Notes: generated by a model not told the origin, from the letters alone. DNA of 64,000 nucleotides from Leucobacter massiliensis (GCF_002982315.1 NZ_MWZD01000013.1:1-64000), one strand, 5' to 3'; positions 7,015-15,485 are shown, counted from the stretch's first letter. Program-made: numbers and translations.

Positions 7015-7599
7015 TGCCGACAGCGCAGCACGCCACCGCCTCTTCTTCTCGGTTGGGGCGACGACTTCACGGTGGGGGTCCTCGCGCCCCCACTCCCCGC
7101 CGCCGGCGATTCCGTCGTCGTGCCACCCGGCCGCGCGGAGCGACCCGCCCGGCTCGGTGGCGAGCGTGTAGGTGATGATCTTGTGCGGCTCATAGCCGAG
7201 CGCGATCCCGGCTCTGCGGAGCGCGCCGTAGATCATGCTGCATGCGTTCCGGGTGCCGTCCGTGCAGACCCTCACCACCTCGAGGTGCTGGTCCTGGTCG
7301 AGCATCCGAGACACCGGTCGCCCCGCGATCCCGACCCCGCGGATCCGTCCCGCCTCGTCGACGACGCTCACGCTGAACTTGTGCCCGCGGCTGGCCTTGT
7401 GGTGGCGGTGATGCTGCTCGACGTAGGCGTTCGCCGCGCGCAGTCCGATCGGCTGGATCTTCAGTTTCAACGTCCTCCTGTCCTTCAGGGTGAGAGCGGA
7501 TGCCGGCACGCCGAACCGGGCGAGGACGGCGATGTCGGACGGGGAGAGGGTGCTCGGGAGCGCGGCGTGGTCAATGCGGGAACGGTCGATCGCGGTCAT
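6991..7599 (-). CDS. XF1762-family protein (GNAT-like fold)
   Basis: 202 residues. Conserved segments are EQHHRHHKASRGHKFSV, VGIAGRPVSRMLDQ, EVVRVCTDGTRNACSMIYGA and TEPGGSLRAAGW, in the order typical of the XF1762 family found in phages and resembling acetyltransferases. The biochemical role is unproven. ATG at 7599 has AAGG seven bases upstream. The gene starts only 33 bases from a divergent plus-strand gene. Confidence 0.82.
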   Translation of the reverse strand: MTAIDRSRIDHAALPSTLSPSDIAVLARFGVPASALTLKDRRTLKLKIQPIGLRAANAYVEQHHRHHKASRGHKFSVSVVDEAGRIRGVGIAGRPVSRMLDQDQHLEVVRVCTDGTRNACSMIYGALRRAGIALGYEPHKIITYTLATEPGGSLRAAGWHDDGIAGGGEWGREDPHREVVAPTEKKRRWRAALSAGGEGDGE

Positions 7600-7618
7600 G
7601 CGGCGACCTTGCAACCGC

Positions 7619-7624
7619 TACGCT
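7619..7624 (+). promoter_or_regulatory. -10 box of the 7633 gene
   Basis: TACGCT lies eight bases before the ATG at 7633, near-leaderless. No SD is present upstream of that ATG, and no clear -35 box. Confidence 0.4.
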
Positions 7625-7632
7625 GCTGTCTC

Positions 7633-8151
7633 ATGGAATGCGCGACGATCACCTGCAACCTCGATGAGATAGCAGCTGCCATCAGTGAGCCATCCGCCAT
7701 TGAAGAGGCAGCACTGGTCGTTGCTGTTGCCTCTGCAGCCGGAACTCTCGCAATCGCTCTCCTTAACGTATTTCTGTTGATGAAGCAGCATCGTCTCCAA
7801 GTTGACACCCTTCGAAAGGAAGGCCGGGTGAGACGGGCCGAGTACGGCGCTGCGCTGAAAGCCTGGGTGATTGAAGCGATCGCCGACAGAGCGCACGGAC
7901 GACCGAACGGGCACAGTCGAACCAGTGCAGCTGAGAACGAAGTTGCCCGCCTCGGTGCTCTAACCGACGAGAGAACCCATGATCGCCTCGCATCCTTCGT
8001 TGCGACCTCGCTCGTCTTCAAGCTGCCCGCGCCCAAAGATCGCGACGGGCTCGGGGCCTTCGCTGAGCAATTGATTACAACCATCGACGCGTGGGTAAGC
8101 GACCCATCGAGTGTCGAGCTCGATTCTGCCGCGGTGATTGCTGGAGCTTGA
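7633..8151 (+). CDS. Single-pass membrane protein, unknown, moron candidate
   Basis: 172 residues. One hydrophobic helix (about residues 24-50) is followed by a charged helical domain. It is alone on the plus strand within a minus-strand phage operon, has its own -10 box, and its codon use is less GC-biased than its neighbours. I recognise no family. A membrane-anchored helical protein expressed separately from the lytic genes would suit lysogenic conversion or exclusion. A much longer in-frame reading upstream lies antisense to the XF1762 gene and is rejected. Confidence 0.72.
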   Translation: MECATITCNLDEIAAAISEPSAIEEAALVVAVASAAGTLAIALLNVFLLMKQHRLQVDTLRKEGRVRRAEYGAALKAWVIEAIADRAHGRPNGHSRTSAAENEVARLGALTDERTHDRLASFVATSLVFKLPAPKDRDGLGAFAEQLITTIDAWVSDPSSVELDSAAVIAGA

Positions 8152-8206
8152 GAGTCTGTCGGCTGACCAGAATGTTGGGAATGCCGCAACCGAGGGGCGA
8201 ATCTGC

Positions 8207-8671
8207 TCAGCATGTGCCACCTTCGAGCATGAGTCGGCCGGGCATTCCGGTCGCGATCATCTGCGCGACCTGCTCGCCGGTCTCCTCGAACACGGTCCGC
8301 CCTGAGGGGAGCACGGTGTGCGCGTAGAACTCCTGCTCGAACGTCGCGATCCCGGACTCAATCGCCTCGAGTTTCGCCTTCACGACGAGCGCGAGTGCCC
8401 GCCACCGCTGCCGCGTCGCCTGCTCGTATGCTGCCTCCCGCGCCGACGCTGTGCGGACGCCGCGGGAGTGGTGCGTGAACTCGCGCGCCGCGGGGTCGGG
8501 CAGCGGGATAGTGAACCGCACCTGCCGGCCGGACGCTTGGAACGCGATCCGGGCGGCGCCCGGCTCCGTCATGTAGGCGAAGTGCGTCGCGCCGTAGCGG
8601 GAGAGCGTCTTCTCGATCTCGCCCCGTGAACGGTCGCTCGTCACGTCGGTCTTCGCTGCATATGTGCTCAT
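8207..8671 (-). CDS. Conserved phage protein, unknown function
   Basis: 154 residues. The protein has RSRGEIEKTLSRYGATHFAY at the start, then REFTHHSRG, RQRWRALALVVKAKLEAIESG and EFYAHTVLPSGRTV. This order is shared by many uncharacterised phage and prophage proteins located near replication and recombination genes. ATG at 8671 overlaps the previous stop as ATGA and has GAGGA nine bases upstream. Confidence 0.82.
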   Translation of the reverse strand: MSTYAAKTDVTSDRSRGEIEKTLSRYGATHFAYMTEPGAARIAFQASGRQVRFTIPLPDPAAREFTHHSRGVRTASAREAAYEQATRQRWRALALVVKAKLEAIESGIATFEQEFYAHTVLPSGRTVFEETGEQVAQMIATGMPGRLMLEGGTC

Positions 8672-8847
8672 CGTGTCTGGTCCTCTCGGGTCTTGCTCGC
8701 GAGCTCGTCTGCACGGAACGCGGCCAGACAGTTCGGGCATGTGTCGCCGCTGAGCGGCGCGATCGGGTTGCGGGTACTGCCGCAGTACGAGGCCCGCCAC
8801 GAAACCGGAGACGCGAGGCAGGCCGTTGGGGACTTGGGTTTGGTCAT
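8668..8847 (-). CDS. Small zinc-ribbon-like phage protein
   Basis: 59 residues with CGSTRNP and CPNC about 17 residues apart, plus an earlier Cys, suggesting a zinc site. ATG at 8847 has GGAG five bases upstream and the stop overlaps the next start. Short zinc proteins of this kind are common in actinophage early operons. Confidence 0.65.
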   Translation of the reverse strand: MTKPKSPTACLASPVSWRASYCGSTRNPIAPLSGDTCPNCLAAFRADELASKTREDQTR

Positions 8848-8858
8848 GGTGTCTCCGT

Positions 8859-8990
8859 TCAGAAGGGGTGGGTTTCGTCCTCGTTCGGGTCGGGGGACGA
8901 TGCCTGCGAGGTAGTGCCGTCGGGGTCGGGCGGTGGAAAGGTGCGCCGGGGACTGGACACTCGAGCGCGGAGGATGAGTTTCTCGGGCAT
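8859..8990 (-). CDS. Possible 43-residue phage protein
   Basis: A Pro/Asp-rich short reading frame 11 bases upstream of the zinc-ribbon gene. The spacing fits the operon, but the ribosome site is poor and the composition gives little support. It could be spurious. Confidence 0.35.
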   Translation of the reverse strand: MPEKLILRARVSSPRRTFPPPDPDGTTSQASSPDPNEDETHPF

Positions 8991-9036
8991 GGCAGGCCAG
9001 CCAGCAGCTCCGGACGCCGAGCGACGATGGGGAGCA

Positions 9037-9045
9037 TGAGATGAT
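9037..9045 (+). promoter_or_regulatory. Extended -10 box of the AhpD-like gene
   Basis: TGA followed by GATGAT ends six bases before the ATG at 9052, giving a leaderless arrangement with an extended -10. No good -35 box is present, which an extended -10 can tolerate. Confidence 0.5.
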
Positions 9046-9051
9046 CGCCAC

Positions 9052-9489
9052 ATGACTCGAATCAACGTCGGCAAGCAACACCCGGACGTCTACGAGCAGC
9101 TCGCGACTCTCAGCGGAGCTGCTGAGGGAGCAGCATTCGACGCTGGGTTAGATCGAAAGCTAATCGAGCTCGTAAAGCTGCGCGTTTCGCAGATCAATGG
9201 ATGCGCGTTCTGTTGTCGTTTGCACTCTCGTGCCGCTCTGCGAGCCGGAGAGACTGCTGATCGTCTCGCTGTTCTACCCGCTTGGCGAGAGTCGCAGTAT
9301 TTCTCTGCTGAGGAAGTAGCGGCACTGTCGATCGCTGAAGACGTTGCGCGACTGTCACATTCTGTGTGCGATGAGGACAGCGAGGACGCCCTCACAGCAG
9401 AGAAGGTGTCAGCGGTGACCTGGGTCGCCACGGTCATGTGTGCTTGGAACCGTGTTGCGATCCGCAGCGGATACCAGGTTTCCCCGTAA
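9052..9489 (+). CDS. AhpD-like carboxymuconolactone decarboxylase-family protein
   Basis: 145 residues. The AhpD signature is complete: E39, then after 11 residues C51, C54 and H58 (INGCAFCCRLH). In this family the CxxC with Glu and His forms a redox or peroxidase centre. The protein is not a known phage function. It lies alone on the plus strand in a minus-strand phage block with its own leaderless promoter, so it probably serves the lysogen, perhaps in oxidative-stress defence. The family is sure; the role in the phage is inferred. Confidence 0.88.
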   Translation: MTRINVGKQHPDVYEQLATLSGAAEGAAFDAGLDRKLIELVKLRVSQINGCAFCCRLHSRAALRAGETADRLAVLPAWRESQYFSAEEVAALSIAEDVARLSHSVCDEDSEDALTAEKVSAVTWVATVMCAWNRVAIRSGYQVSP

Positions 9490-9538
9490 CTGTTGATAGT
9501 GGATCGGGTTCCCAGGTGGCAGGTGCTAGGGCCGATCT

Positions 9539-9784
9539 TCACAGCACGACCTCCCCGGACAGGGTGCGGATCTGGCCCTCGACGAGGCGGCCACGCCGCT
9601 CGTGCATGTCCTCGTCGATCGCGTTCTCCGCGGCGAGTGCCTGGTAGATGAGTTCGGCCGCGAGGGCTCGCGCCTGCGCGGGGGAGTAGTCCTGCCGCTT
9701 TCGGCGCTGCCGCAACTCGACGCGGTACTCGTCGTTGATGTCGACCGTCGCGATGTCGACGGTGATGTGTTCCCGAATCGCCAT
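9539..9784 (-). CDS. Small phage protein, unknown
   Basis: 81 residues with a helical segment containing YSPAQARALAAELIYQAL. ATG at 9784 has AGGAAGGA seven bases upstream and lies 14 bases past the DnaB stop, so it is probably co-transcribed with the replication genes. No family recognised. Confidence 0.7.
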   Translation of the reverse strand: MAIREHITVDIATVDINDEYRVELRQRRKRQDYSPAQARALAAELIYQALAAENAIDEDMHERRGRLVEGQIRTLSGEVVL

Positions 9785-9798
9785 GATCCGTTCCTTCC

Positions 9799-11169
9799 TC
9801 AGTACAGGCCGATCGGCTGCGAGGTGACCCGCGCGAAGCGGCCCTCCCACCGAAGCTGTCGGCGTCCCACTCGGCCGTGGCGGTTCTTCACCACGTACAT
9901 TTCCAAGACGTCCCCGGGCTCTCCGTCGGCCTCGAGCTTGCGCTGCATCATCAGGACGACGTCGGCGTGGTGGCCGATCTTGTCCGATGCCGAGAGGTCC
10001 GCGAGCGTGGGTGGCCGCTGGGACGGCTGACCACCCTTGCCCTTGGCCTGCGCGCTCTCCCTCGTAAGCTGCGACAGCACGATCACCGGGCAGTTGAGTT
10101 CTCGGGCGAGGATCTTCAACTGGCGCGTGATCTCGCCCACCATCTCGTGCACCGCCATCCGCGAGTCGTGAGAGCTGATCAGCTGCAGATAGTCGACGAC
10201 GACCCCGGCGATCTCGCCCTTTCGAGCAACCCCTCGCCCGAAGCCCTTCACCTGCTGCACGGTCACGCCTGAGCGGTCGTCAACGAAGATCGGTAGACGC
10301 TTCACCGCGGCTCGTGCGAGACCGAGCTGCGCCTTATCGCTCGTGGACAAGTCGTGTCTCTTCAGCGACGACATGGGGATCTGCCCCCTTTGCGCCGCCA
10401 ACCTCTCGCGGAGCTGGTCTTTGCTCATCTCGAGCGCGGAGAACGCGACTGGACCGTGCTCTGCCAGCAAGGCGGCGATTTGCAGGCCGGCGTTCGACTT
10501 ACCCCCGCCGGGACGGGCGCCGACGACGTAAAGACCGCCCGGCTCAAACCCTCCGACGAGGTCGTTGATTTCGTGCCAGGGTGTCGGGATGTACACCGGG
10601 GGTGTTTCGAGTGTCGCTTCCCAGGCATCCCATCCCTCACCGATCGCTTCCACCGCGACGGTGCGCTCGCCGAGCAGGCCCTCCATCTCGGCGCGAAGCT
10701 CCTCGATGCGTTCGCTCGGGTCGCCCTCGCCCTGATAGCCGGCGCGCGCGGTCTTCTCGCCGAACTCGATCATGCGGCGGTGGACAGCCTTCTCGCGGAC
10801 AATCTCCGCGTAGAAGACAGCGTTCGCCGCCGAGGGAACCACCGCAGCGAGCTCGTGCAGGTAGACGGCGCCCTGCGGCACCTCCGATAGCTTTCCGGTG
10901 CGGGCGAGCTCGTCGCCGACGGTGATCGCGTCGACGGGGTGCCCGGCACCGGCGAGCGTCCGCGCCGCGTCGAAAATAGTCTCGTGTGCAGGCTCGTAGA
11001 AGTCGCGGCCCGACAGCACGTCGGACACCTCGGAGAGCGCGCGAGCGGAGAGCATCATCGCGCCGAGCACCGACTGCTCGGCCACACGGTCGTGCGGCGC
11101 GGTGCGTTCGGTCGGTCCCTGTTGGGAGTTCGACCAGGGGTCCTCGGTCGCGGGGTTAAAGTCGTTCAC
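9799..11169 (-). CDS. dnaB: Replicative DNA helicase, DnaB type
   Basis: 456 residues, the usual DnaB length. The N-terminal primase-interaction domain begins at about residue 22 (AEQSVLGAMM). In the RecA-like domain GARPGGGKSN is Walker A and VVVDYLQL is Walker B, with later helicase motifs such as VIVLSQLTRE. The GTG at 11169 overlaps the upstream stop as GTGA, with GGGGA seven bases before it. Together with the two genes upstream it forms the phage replication module. Confidence 0.96.
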   Translation of the reverse strand: MNDFNPATEDPWSNSQQGPTERTAPHDRVAEQSVLGAMMLSARALSEVSDVLSGRDFYEPAHETIFDAARTLAGAGHPVDAITVGDELARTGKLSEVPQGAVYLHELAAVVPSAANAVFYAEIVREKAVHRRMIEFGEKTARAGYQGEGDPSERIEELRAEMEGLLGERTVAVEAIGEGWDAWEATLETPPVYIPTPWHEINDLVGGFEPGGLYVVGARPGGGKSNAGLQIAALLAEHGPVAFSALEMSKDQLRERLAAQRGQIPMSSLKRHDLSTSDKAQLGLARAAVKRLPIFVDDRSGVTVQQVKGFGRGVARKGEIAGVVVDYLQLISSHDSRMAVHEMVGEITRQLKILARELNCPVIVLSQLTRESAQAKGKGGQPSQRPPTLADLSASDKIGHHADVVLMMQRKLEADGEPGDVLEMYVVKNRHGRVGRRQLRWEGRFARVTSQPIGLY

Positions 11170-11525
11170 TGCTCGATCCCCAACCACTTCCCCCGGAGGT
11201 GGTCGACCCATCCCGGCTCGTCTCGTCGCTCGACGAACTCCTCGGCGGGCACCCCTGCCGCGGCGCACAGCTGACGCTCCTCCGGCGTGAGCACGGGCGG
11301 CTCCCACGCGCGCTCTCTCCGCAGCGCGGCGACACCCTCCACGACATGCACTGGCATCAGCCACTCGTGCGAGGTCTGCAGATGCCGGCGCACGGCCTCC
11401 TCGGCATCGCCGAACGGCAGATGCCCGATCACGGCCGCCCACGCCTCGACGTGCTCCGCGGCGACGCGCCGGTGGTCGAACGCCGACACGATCGCGAGAA
11501 GCTTCGCAACCTCTGACTTCTTCAT
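11166..11525 (-). CDS. Probable phage helicase loader or replisome accessory protein
   Basis: 119 residues, helical, starting SEVAKLLAIVSAFDHRRV and with HEWLMPVHVVEGV in the middle. Small proteins of this pattern sit between the initiator and DnaB genes of many actinophages and are thought to act in helicase loading. Assignment is from position and pattern. ATG at 11525 overlaps the previous stop (ATGA) with GAAGGAG upstream. Confidence 0.6.
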   Translation of the reverse strand: MKKSEVAKLLAIVSAFDHRRVAAEHVEAWAAVIGHLPFGDAEEAVRRHLQTSHEWLMPVHVVEGVAALRRERAWEPPVLTPEERQLCAAAGVPAEEFVERRDEPGWVDHLRGKWLGIEQ

Positions 11526-12358
11526 GCGCCCAGCTCCTTCCGCTCCTCGGCCTCGTAGCGCTCGGCGAGCGAGATGTTCTCGACGACCGCCGGCGCCCGG
11601 CGCCCACGAGCGGCCTGCGCGCGGAGCGTCTCGTACTTCTCCCGCAGCTTCGAGGCCGAGAGGATGTTGCTCCGCCAGAACTCGTTCGACTGCGCCCACC
11701 GGATCGCGTTCGCGACCTGCTCCTCGGAGCGTCCGTCTCGGTCGAGCAGAAGACGCATCGCGTCTCGGTTCGCCTTGTTCCGCTTCGGGAGCCTCTTCAC
11801 GCCGTTCTTCTGCAGCTCCTCATCCAGAAGATCCAGGAGGCGTTCAACGTCGGGTCGGGTCGCGTCAGCGACTTCCGACGTGTTCCCCTCCTCTCCCTTC
11901 CTCTCCTCTCCACTCCTCTCCAGGGCCACAAGAGGGGGCTCGGGAGGGGCCTCGGCGGTCCCTTGTTCCCCGCGTGTTCCCCTCACGGGGGGAACATTTC
12001 CGCTCTCCGCCGCGGAATAGCGTGCGGAGAATGGGGGAGTGACCCTCGTGAACTTCGTCGGCGTCGGCCGCTTGGGGGACTGATGCACCTGCACGTTAGG
12101 CGCCCAAAGAAGGGGGCCCTGGTCTGAGGAGACCTCGATCACGAGACCCTCGCGAAGTAACTCGCAGACGAGCGGCTCCACTTCGATGGAGTCGCCGGGG
12201 AAGACCTTCATCTTGAGCGACATCGGGGAGTGCTTGATGAGGCCCTCGTCGTCGCCGAAGACCCAGATGCCCTCGAACAGGTAGCGTGCCGGGATCGAGA
12301 CACTCACGATCTGCTCACTGCTGAAGAACTCAGGCTTCAGGCTTCGGATCTTCGCCAC
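11522..12358 (-). CDS. Phage replication initiator (winged-helix type)
   Basis: 278 residues. The N-terminal domain begins AKIRSLKPEFFSSEQIVSV and includes ARYLFEGIWVFGDDEGLIKH, a winged-helix module typical of actinophage replication proteins. A variable Pro/Glu linker (about 110-165) and a helical C-terminal domain follow, as in DnaD-like initiators. The GTG at 12358 has a perfect GGAGG eight bases upstream. It lies directly ahead of the loader and DnaB genes. The origin probably lies in or near this gene but I see no clear iterons. Confidence 0.8.
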   Translation of the reverse strand: MAKIRSLKPEFFSSEQIVSVSIPARYLFEGIWVFGDDEGLIKHSPMSLKMKVFPGDSIEVEPLVCELLREGLVIEVSSDQGPLLWAPNVQVHQSPKRPTPTKFTRVTPPFSARYSAAESGNVPPVRGTRGEQGTAEAPPEPPLVALERSGEERKGEEGNTSEVADATRPDVERLLDLLDEELQKNGVKRLPKRNKANRDAMRLLLDRDGRSEEQVANAIRWAQSNEFWRSNILSASKLREKYETLRAQAARGRRAPAVVENISLAERYEAEERKELGA

Positions 12359-12363
12359 CTCGA

Positions 12364-12786
12364 TCACCTCCTCTCTGGGGTCTGAACCCCGACTTCCTTG
12401 CACCATGCGTTCCACTCCTCGCCGTACACGTCGCGCATCATCGCCGCCGCCTCAGCGGCGTGGATTGGGAGCGCCGCGCCCGCTGGCGTGAGCCGCGCCC
12501 ATCCCCAGAGGTGCGGGTAGAACGCAGGGACCCGAGAGGGGTCCTTCACCCAGCGCCGCACCTTCCATCCGAAGACGAGGGCGTACTTCTGCAGGTCCGA
12601 CTCGCATCGCCCGTTGCAGTCCCCGCACAGGGCGAGCGAGTCCTCGATCGACGGCGGGGTCTTCGAGCCGCCCATGCCCACCGCGCGCCGGTGCTGATGC
12701 GTCAGCCCAACACGGGCACCGCATGCCGCGCACCTGTCCCCGTCGCGCTCCTTGGTGTCGCGCCACGTGCTCGTGGTCGCCCTCAC
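12364..12786 (-). CDS. HNH endonuclease-like protein
   Basis: 140 residues. CAACG and a later LCGDCN form paired Cys sites around HQHRRAVGMGG, matching the zinc-bound HNH layout. The GTG at 12786 overlaps the previous stop as GTGA and has GAGGA seven bases away. This is a second HNH gene, distinct from the packaging-associated one, and may assist replication or recombination. Confidence 0.7.
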   Translation of the reverse strand: MRATTSTWRDTKERDGDRCAACGARVGLTHQHRRAVGMGGSKTPPSIEDSLALCGDCNGRCESDLQKYALVFGWKVRRWVKDPSRVPAFYPHLWGWARLTPAGAALPIHAAEAAAMMRDVYGEEWNAWCKEVGVQTPERR

Positions 12787-12965
12787 TGGAACGTCCTCGA
12801 CTTCGTGACGCGGAACTCGTACACGCCGTCCCACACCACGCGGGGATAAGCATGCAGCGACTCGAGCGTCAGTATGCCGTCCCGGGTCCGGCCGTCGACA
12901 CGGTACGGCTTCGGGTCGTCGTCGACGCGCACGACGTCGCCGACGTGGATCTCCTGCAACGTCAC
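12783..12965 (-). CDS. 60-residue phage protein, unknown
   Basis: A small beta-rich protein (VGDVVRVDDDPKPYRVDG). The GTG at 12965 overlaps the previous stop as GTGA. A longer reading upstream is Arg-rich and lies entirely within the neighbouring gene, so the short form is preferred. Confidence 0.65.
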   Translation of the reverse strand: MTLQEIHVGDVVRVDDDPKPYRVDGRTRDGILTLESLHAYPRVVWDGVYEFRVTKSRTFQ

Positions 12966-13363
12966 AGCGTCACCCCGAGCTTCTCGCCGGCCTGCCGAAC
13001 GCACCATGTGGCCGATTGTCCGGGGGCCATGCGGGATTGCATGAGCACCGACATCAGGGCGCCCTTCACGAGGTTCGCTCGAGCATCGTCGAGCTCGCGC
13101 TGCTTCTCCGCGAGCTCCTGCTCGAGCCGCACCGCGGTCGCGCGCGCCCGCTCGCACTCGGCGCTGATGTCAGCGAACTGCGCAACATCAGCCCAGTCGG
13201 GGCGCTCCTGTGGGGGCTCAGGCGCCAGGTCGGCGAACGCGTCCTCGCAGTGCCGCGTGAGCGCGTTCGTCACGGCGACGACACCAATCGCATATCCCGT
13301 TGCGAACTGCTGCAGTCGCTCGGCGCCCGAGCGCATCTTCTCGTAGCCGTCCATGTCTCTCAT
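12962..13363 (-). CDS. Phage protein with coiled coil, unknown
   Basis: 133 residues. A helical region with heptad-like pattern runs from about 70 to 105 (ARATAVRLEQELAEKQRELD). ATG at 13363 overlaps the upstream stop (ATGA); ATG at 13354 is an alternative given the GGAGG placement. No family is recognised. Confidence 0.7.
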   Translation of the reverse strand: MRDMDGYEKMRSGAERLQQFATGYAIGVVAVTNALTRHCEDAFADLAPEPPQERPDWADVAQFADISAECERARATAVRLEQELAEKQRELDDARANLVKGALMSVLMQSRMAPGQSATWCVRQAGEKLGVTL

Positions 13364-13803
13364 CCCCTCCTCGGGAGTCCCGCCAGCTGGTATGTGGCGA
13401 GCACCAACTTCGCTTGTGTCTGCAAGCTGCTCTTCCTGCTGTCCACCAGGTCTGCGAGGTCCTTCGCGTACCGGTATGCGATCTGCGCAGCGGCGTTCGC
13501 GACGCGCTCCTCAGCGATTTCCAGATCGAGCGCCGCCGCCCGCTCAGCCGCGGTCGCGCCCTGCACCCGTCCCGTGGTCTTCGCCCGGGCGAGCACGAGC
13601 GCCTCCGAGGTCGCGGCCCGCACCTTGTCGGCCTCCTTCACCACCCGGATCGCCTGCGCCGCTACGCCGTCGACCCGCTCGAGCTCGTGCAGGATCTGGT
13701 CGGGGGTGCGGACCCCGCCGGGGGCGGGCGCGCCGATCGCGAGCTCCTGCCGCATCGACGCCACCCAGCCCTCAATGTCGGCCGCGCTCGGCATCTCAGT
13801 CAC
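13360..13803 (-). CDS. Helical phage protein downstream of RecT, unknown
   Basis: 147 residues, almost all predicted helix, with many Ala, Glu and Arg. It is encoded directly after recT with an 8-base overlap, so it may work with the annealing protein. The GTG at 13803 has GGAGGG about five bases upstream; ATG three codons later is the alternative. Confidence 0.72.
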   Translation of the reverse strand: MTEMPSAADIEGWVASMRQELAIGAPAPGGVRTPDQILHELERVDGVAAQAIRVVKEADKVRAATSEALVLARAKTTGRVQGATAAERAAALDLEIAEERVANAAAQIAYRYAKDLADLVDSRKSSLQTQAKLVLATYQLAGLPRRG

Positions 13804-14653
13804 CGAAGCCCTCCGGCATGTGCCCCCACTCGGCGGCCTCTTCCGTCGTCGGCTTCATCGGGTCGCCCTCGAACGCCTCGCTCGTCTCGACGGCCTCCGG
13901 CGAGGGCTCCTCGCTCGGCTCCTCCGGTGCGGCCGCGGCGACTTCCGGCTCGGGCTCTCCCTTCGCCTCGGCCGCGGGCGCCGGTGCAGGCTCCTCGGCC
14001 CGCTTCGGCTCGACACGGCGACGTCGCATCGTCCGCTTCGCCGTCGGCTTCGCCTCGACAGCGGGCGCCTCCGGGGGCTGCTCGCCGTCGGCGAGCTCCT
14101 CCACCGAGTAGAGGCCCGCGACCGTGTCGGCCGCGATCAGGCGCACGAGCTCGGACGTCGCGCGAGCGGTGAGCATCGCCTGCGGCTGCTTCTTCCAGTT
14201 GTCCTTGTTCGTCAGGCCCATCGCACGGGCCCGGTCCATGTCCCACATGGACTCCTGGATGCGGTCGTCCCCGCGGCGCCGGCCGCGCATCACCACGCGC
14301 TGGGAGTTGGCCTCCTCGACCCAGATCTCGTGCCCGTCGCGCTGCGCGAGAGCCCGGAGCGTGTTCGCGCGGAACGCCGGCGTGCCCTGGATCACGTCGA
14401 GCGACCGGAGTGCCGCCATCGGGTCCATGATTCCGACGCCGCGCGCCGTCATGATCGCCGCGGCCGCGTGGCCCGGGTTGCCCTGGTACTGCTGCGGTAC
14501 GAACGGCGTCGTGACGAGCGACCGCGCGAAGTTGTAGCAGAGCTGCAGGTCGCGGGTGAACTGCAGCAGGTCGACTGACCCGTGCTCGTTCGCGAGGACG
14601 ACCTCCTGCTCGGCTGTCGGTCGGCCCTCGTGCTGCTCGATCTCGGTGCTCAT
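13796..14653 (-). CDS. recT: RecT-family single-strand annealing protein
   Basis: 285 residues. The core shows RecT features: FVPQQYQGNPGHAAAAIMTA, GIMDPMAALRSLDVIQGTP, NKDNWKKQPQAMLTARATSELVRLIAAD. The C-terminal third is an acidic Ala/Glu/Pro-rich tail, commonly seen in such proteins. Start at ATG 14653; ATG at 14677, overlapping the upstream stop, is possible. With the nuclease upstream it would carry out phage homologous recombination by resection and annealing. Confidence 0.9.
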   Translation of the reverse strand: MSTEIEQHEGRPTAEQEVVLANEHGSVDLLQFTRDLQLCYNFARSLVTTPFVPQQYQGNPGHAAAAIMTARGVGIMDPMAALRSLDVIQGTPAFRANTLRALAQRDGHEIWVEEANSQRVVMRGRRRGDDRIQESMWDMDRARAMGLTNKDNWKKQPQAMLTARATSELVRLIAADTVAGLYSVEELADGEQPPEAPAVEAKPTAKRTMRRRRVEPKRAEEPAPAPAAEAKGEPEPEVAAAAPEEPSEEPSPEAVETSEAFEGDPMKPTTEEAAEWGHMPEGFGD

Positions 14654-14673
14654 CGCCTCGTTTCTTCCTTCGT

Positions 14674-15483
14674 TCATGCGGCCTCACCGGCGCGCAGCGC
14701 CCGGCCCTTCCACTCGTCCGCCACGTCCCGGTTCGCGGCGCCGCGAGCGACCGAGACGACGTTCCCGAACGCCTGCCAGGTGCGGTCGGAGAACTCCATC
14801 GGGTAGACCTCGTAGCCGTCGGAGCGGATCCAGATGGCCCAGAGGTCCGTGATTCCCAGTTCGGCGACGCGCCGCTCGACTCCTTCCTGGTCGAGGTAGT
14901 GCGTCGCCTTCGCGTACGCCGTCAGCTGCAGCGCCGTCTCCGGGTAGATGCCGGTGCGGTTCGTCTTCCAGTCCCCGAGGATCACCTTCCCGGCGTGCTC
15001 CGGGAGCTTCGACCGGAGCAGCAGGTCGAAGGTGCCGCCGTAGAGCGCCTTCTCGTGGTAGACCGACGCCTCGGTGAGGATCGTCTCGACCTTGAACTCG
15101 TCGAGGAAGCGCAGCGCCGAAGACACATGACCTGCGATCTCGTCGGGCACCTCGACGTCCTCGCCGAGTGCGAGCTTCTCGGCGAGATCGTGGACCTCGG
15201 TGCCGCGATGCTTCGCCTCGTCCGAGATTGCGTACCGAGACTTCTTCAACGTCTCGAGCCGCTTCGAGTGCGAGAGTTCCGCGAGTTCGTCCCAGTGGTC
15301 GACGGCGTACTCCGCGGTCGAGTTCGCCGCCCAGTTCACGAGTGCGGGCTTCGGCAGCCCGTTCCCGAGCAGCGTCGTCACGCCGTCGAGCTTCCGCTCG
15401 CCGAGGTAGTAGGCGTGATTGCGCCCGTACTTCCGCTTGCGGAATCCCGACGCCGGCGCCGCGGCCTTCTTCTTCGCAGCCAT
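14674..15483 (-). CDS. RecB/Cas4-like PD-(D/E)XK exonuclease
   Basis: 269 residues. GTEVHDLAEKL (about 90-100), GGTFDLLLRS and VILGDWKTNRTGIYPETALQLTAYA are the PD-(D/E)XK nuclease signature with the trailing QxxxY-like motif. In phages this nuclease pairs with RecT. ATG at 15483 follows the upstream TAG by two bases with GAGG seven bases upstream. Confidence 0.9.
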   Translation of the reverse strand: MAAKKKAAAPASGFRKRKYGRNHAYYLGERKLDGVTTLLGNGLPKPALVNWAANSTAEYAVDHWDELAELSHSKRLETLKKSRYAISDEAKHRGTEVHDLAEKLALGEDVEVPDEIAGHVSSALRFLDEFKVETILTEASVYHEKALYGGTFDLLLRSKLPEHAGKVILGDWKTNRTGIYPETALQLTAYAKATHYLDQEGVERRVAELGITDLWAIWIRSDGYEVYPMEFSDRTWQAFGNVVSVARGAANRDVADEWKGRALRAGEAA

Positions 15484-15485
15484 GT

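Noticed and set aside
6967-7632. N-terminal extension of the 7633 gene
   Set aside because: It lies antisense to the XF1762 gene; a leaderless start at 7633 and the membrane helix just inside support the short form.
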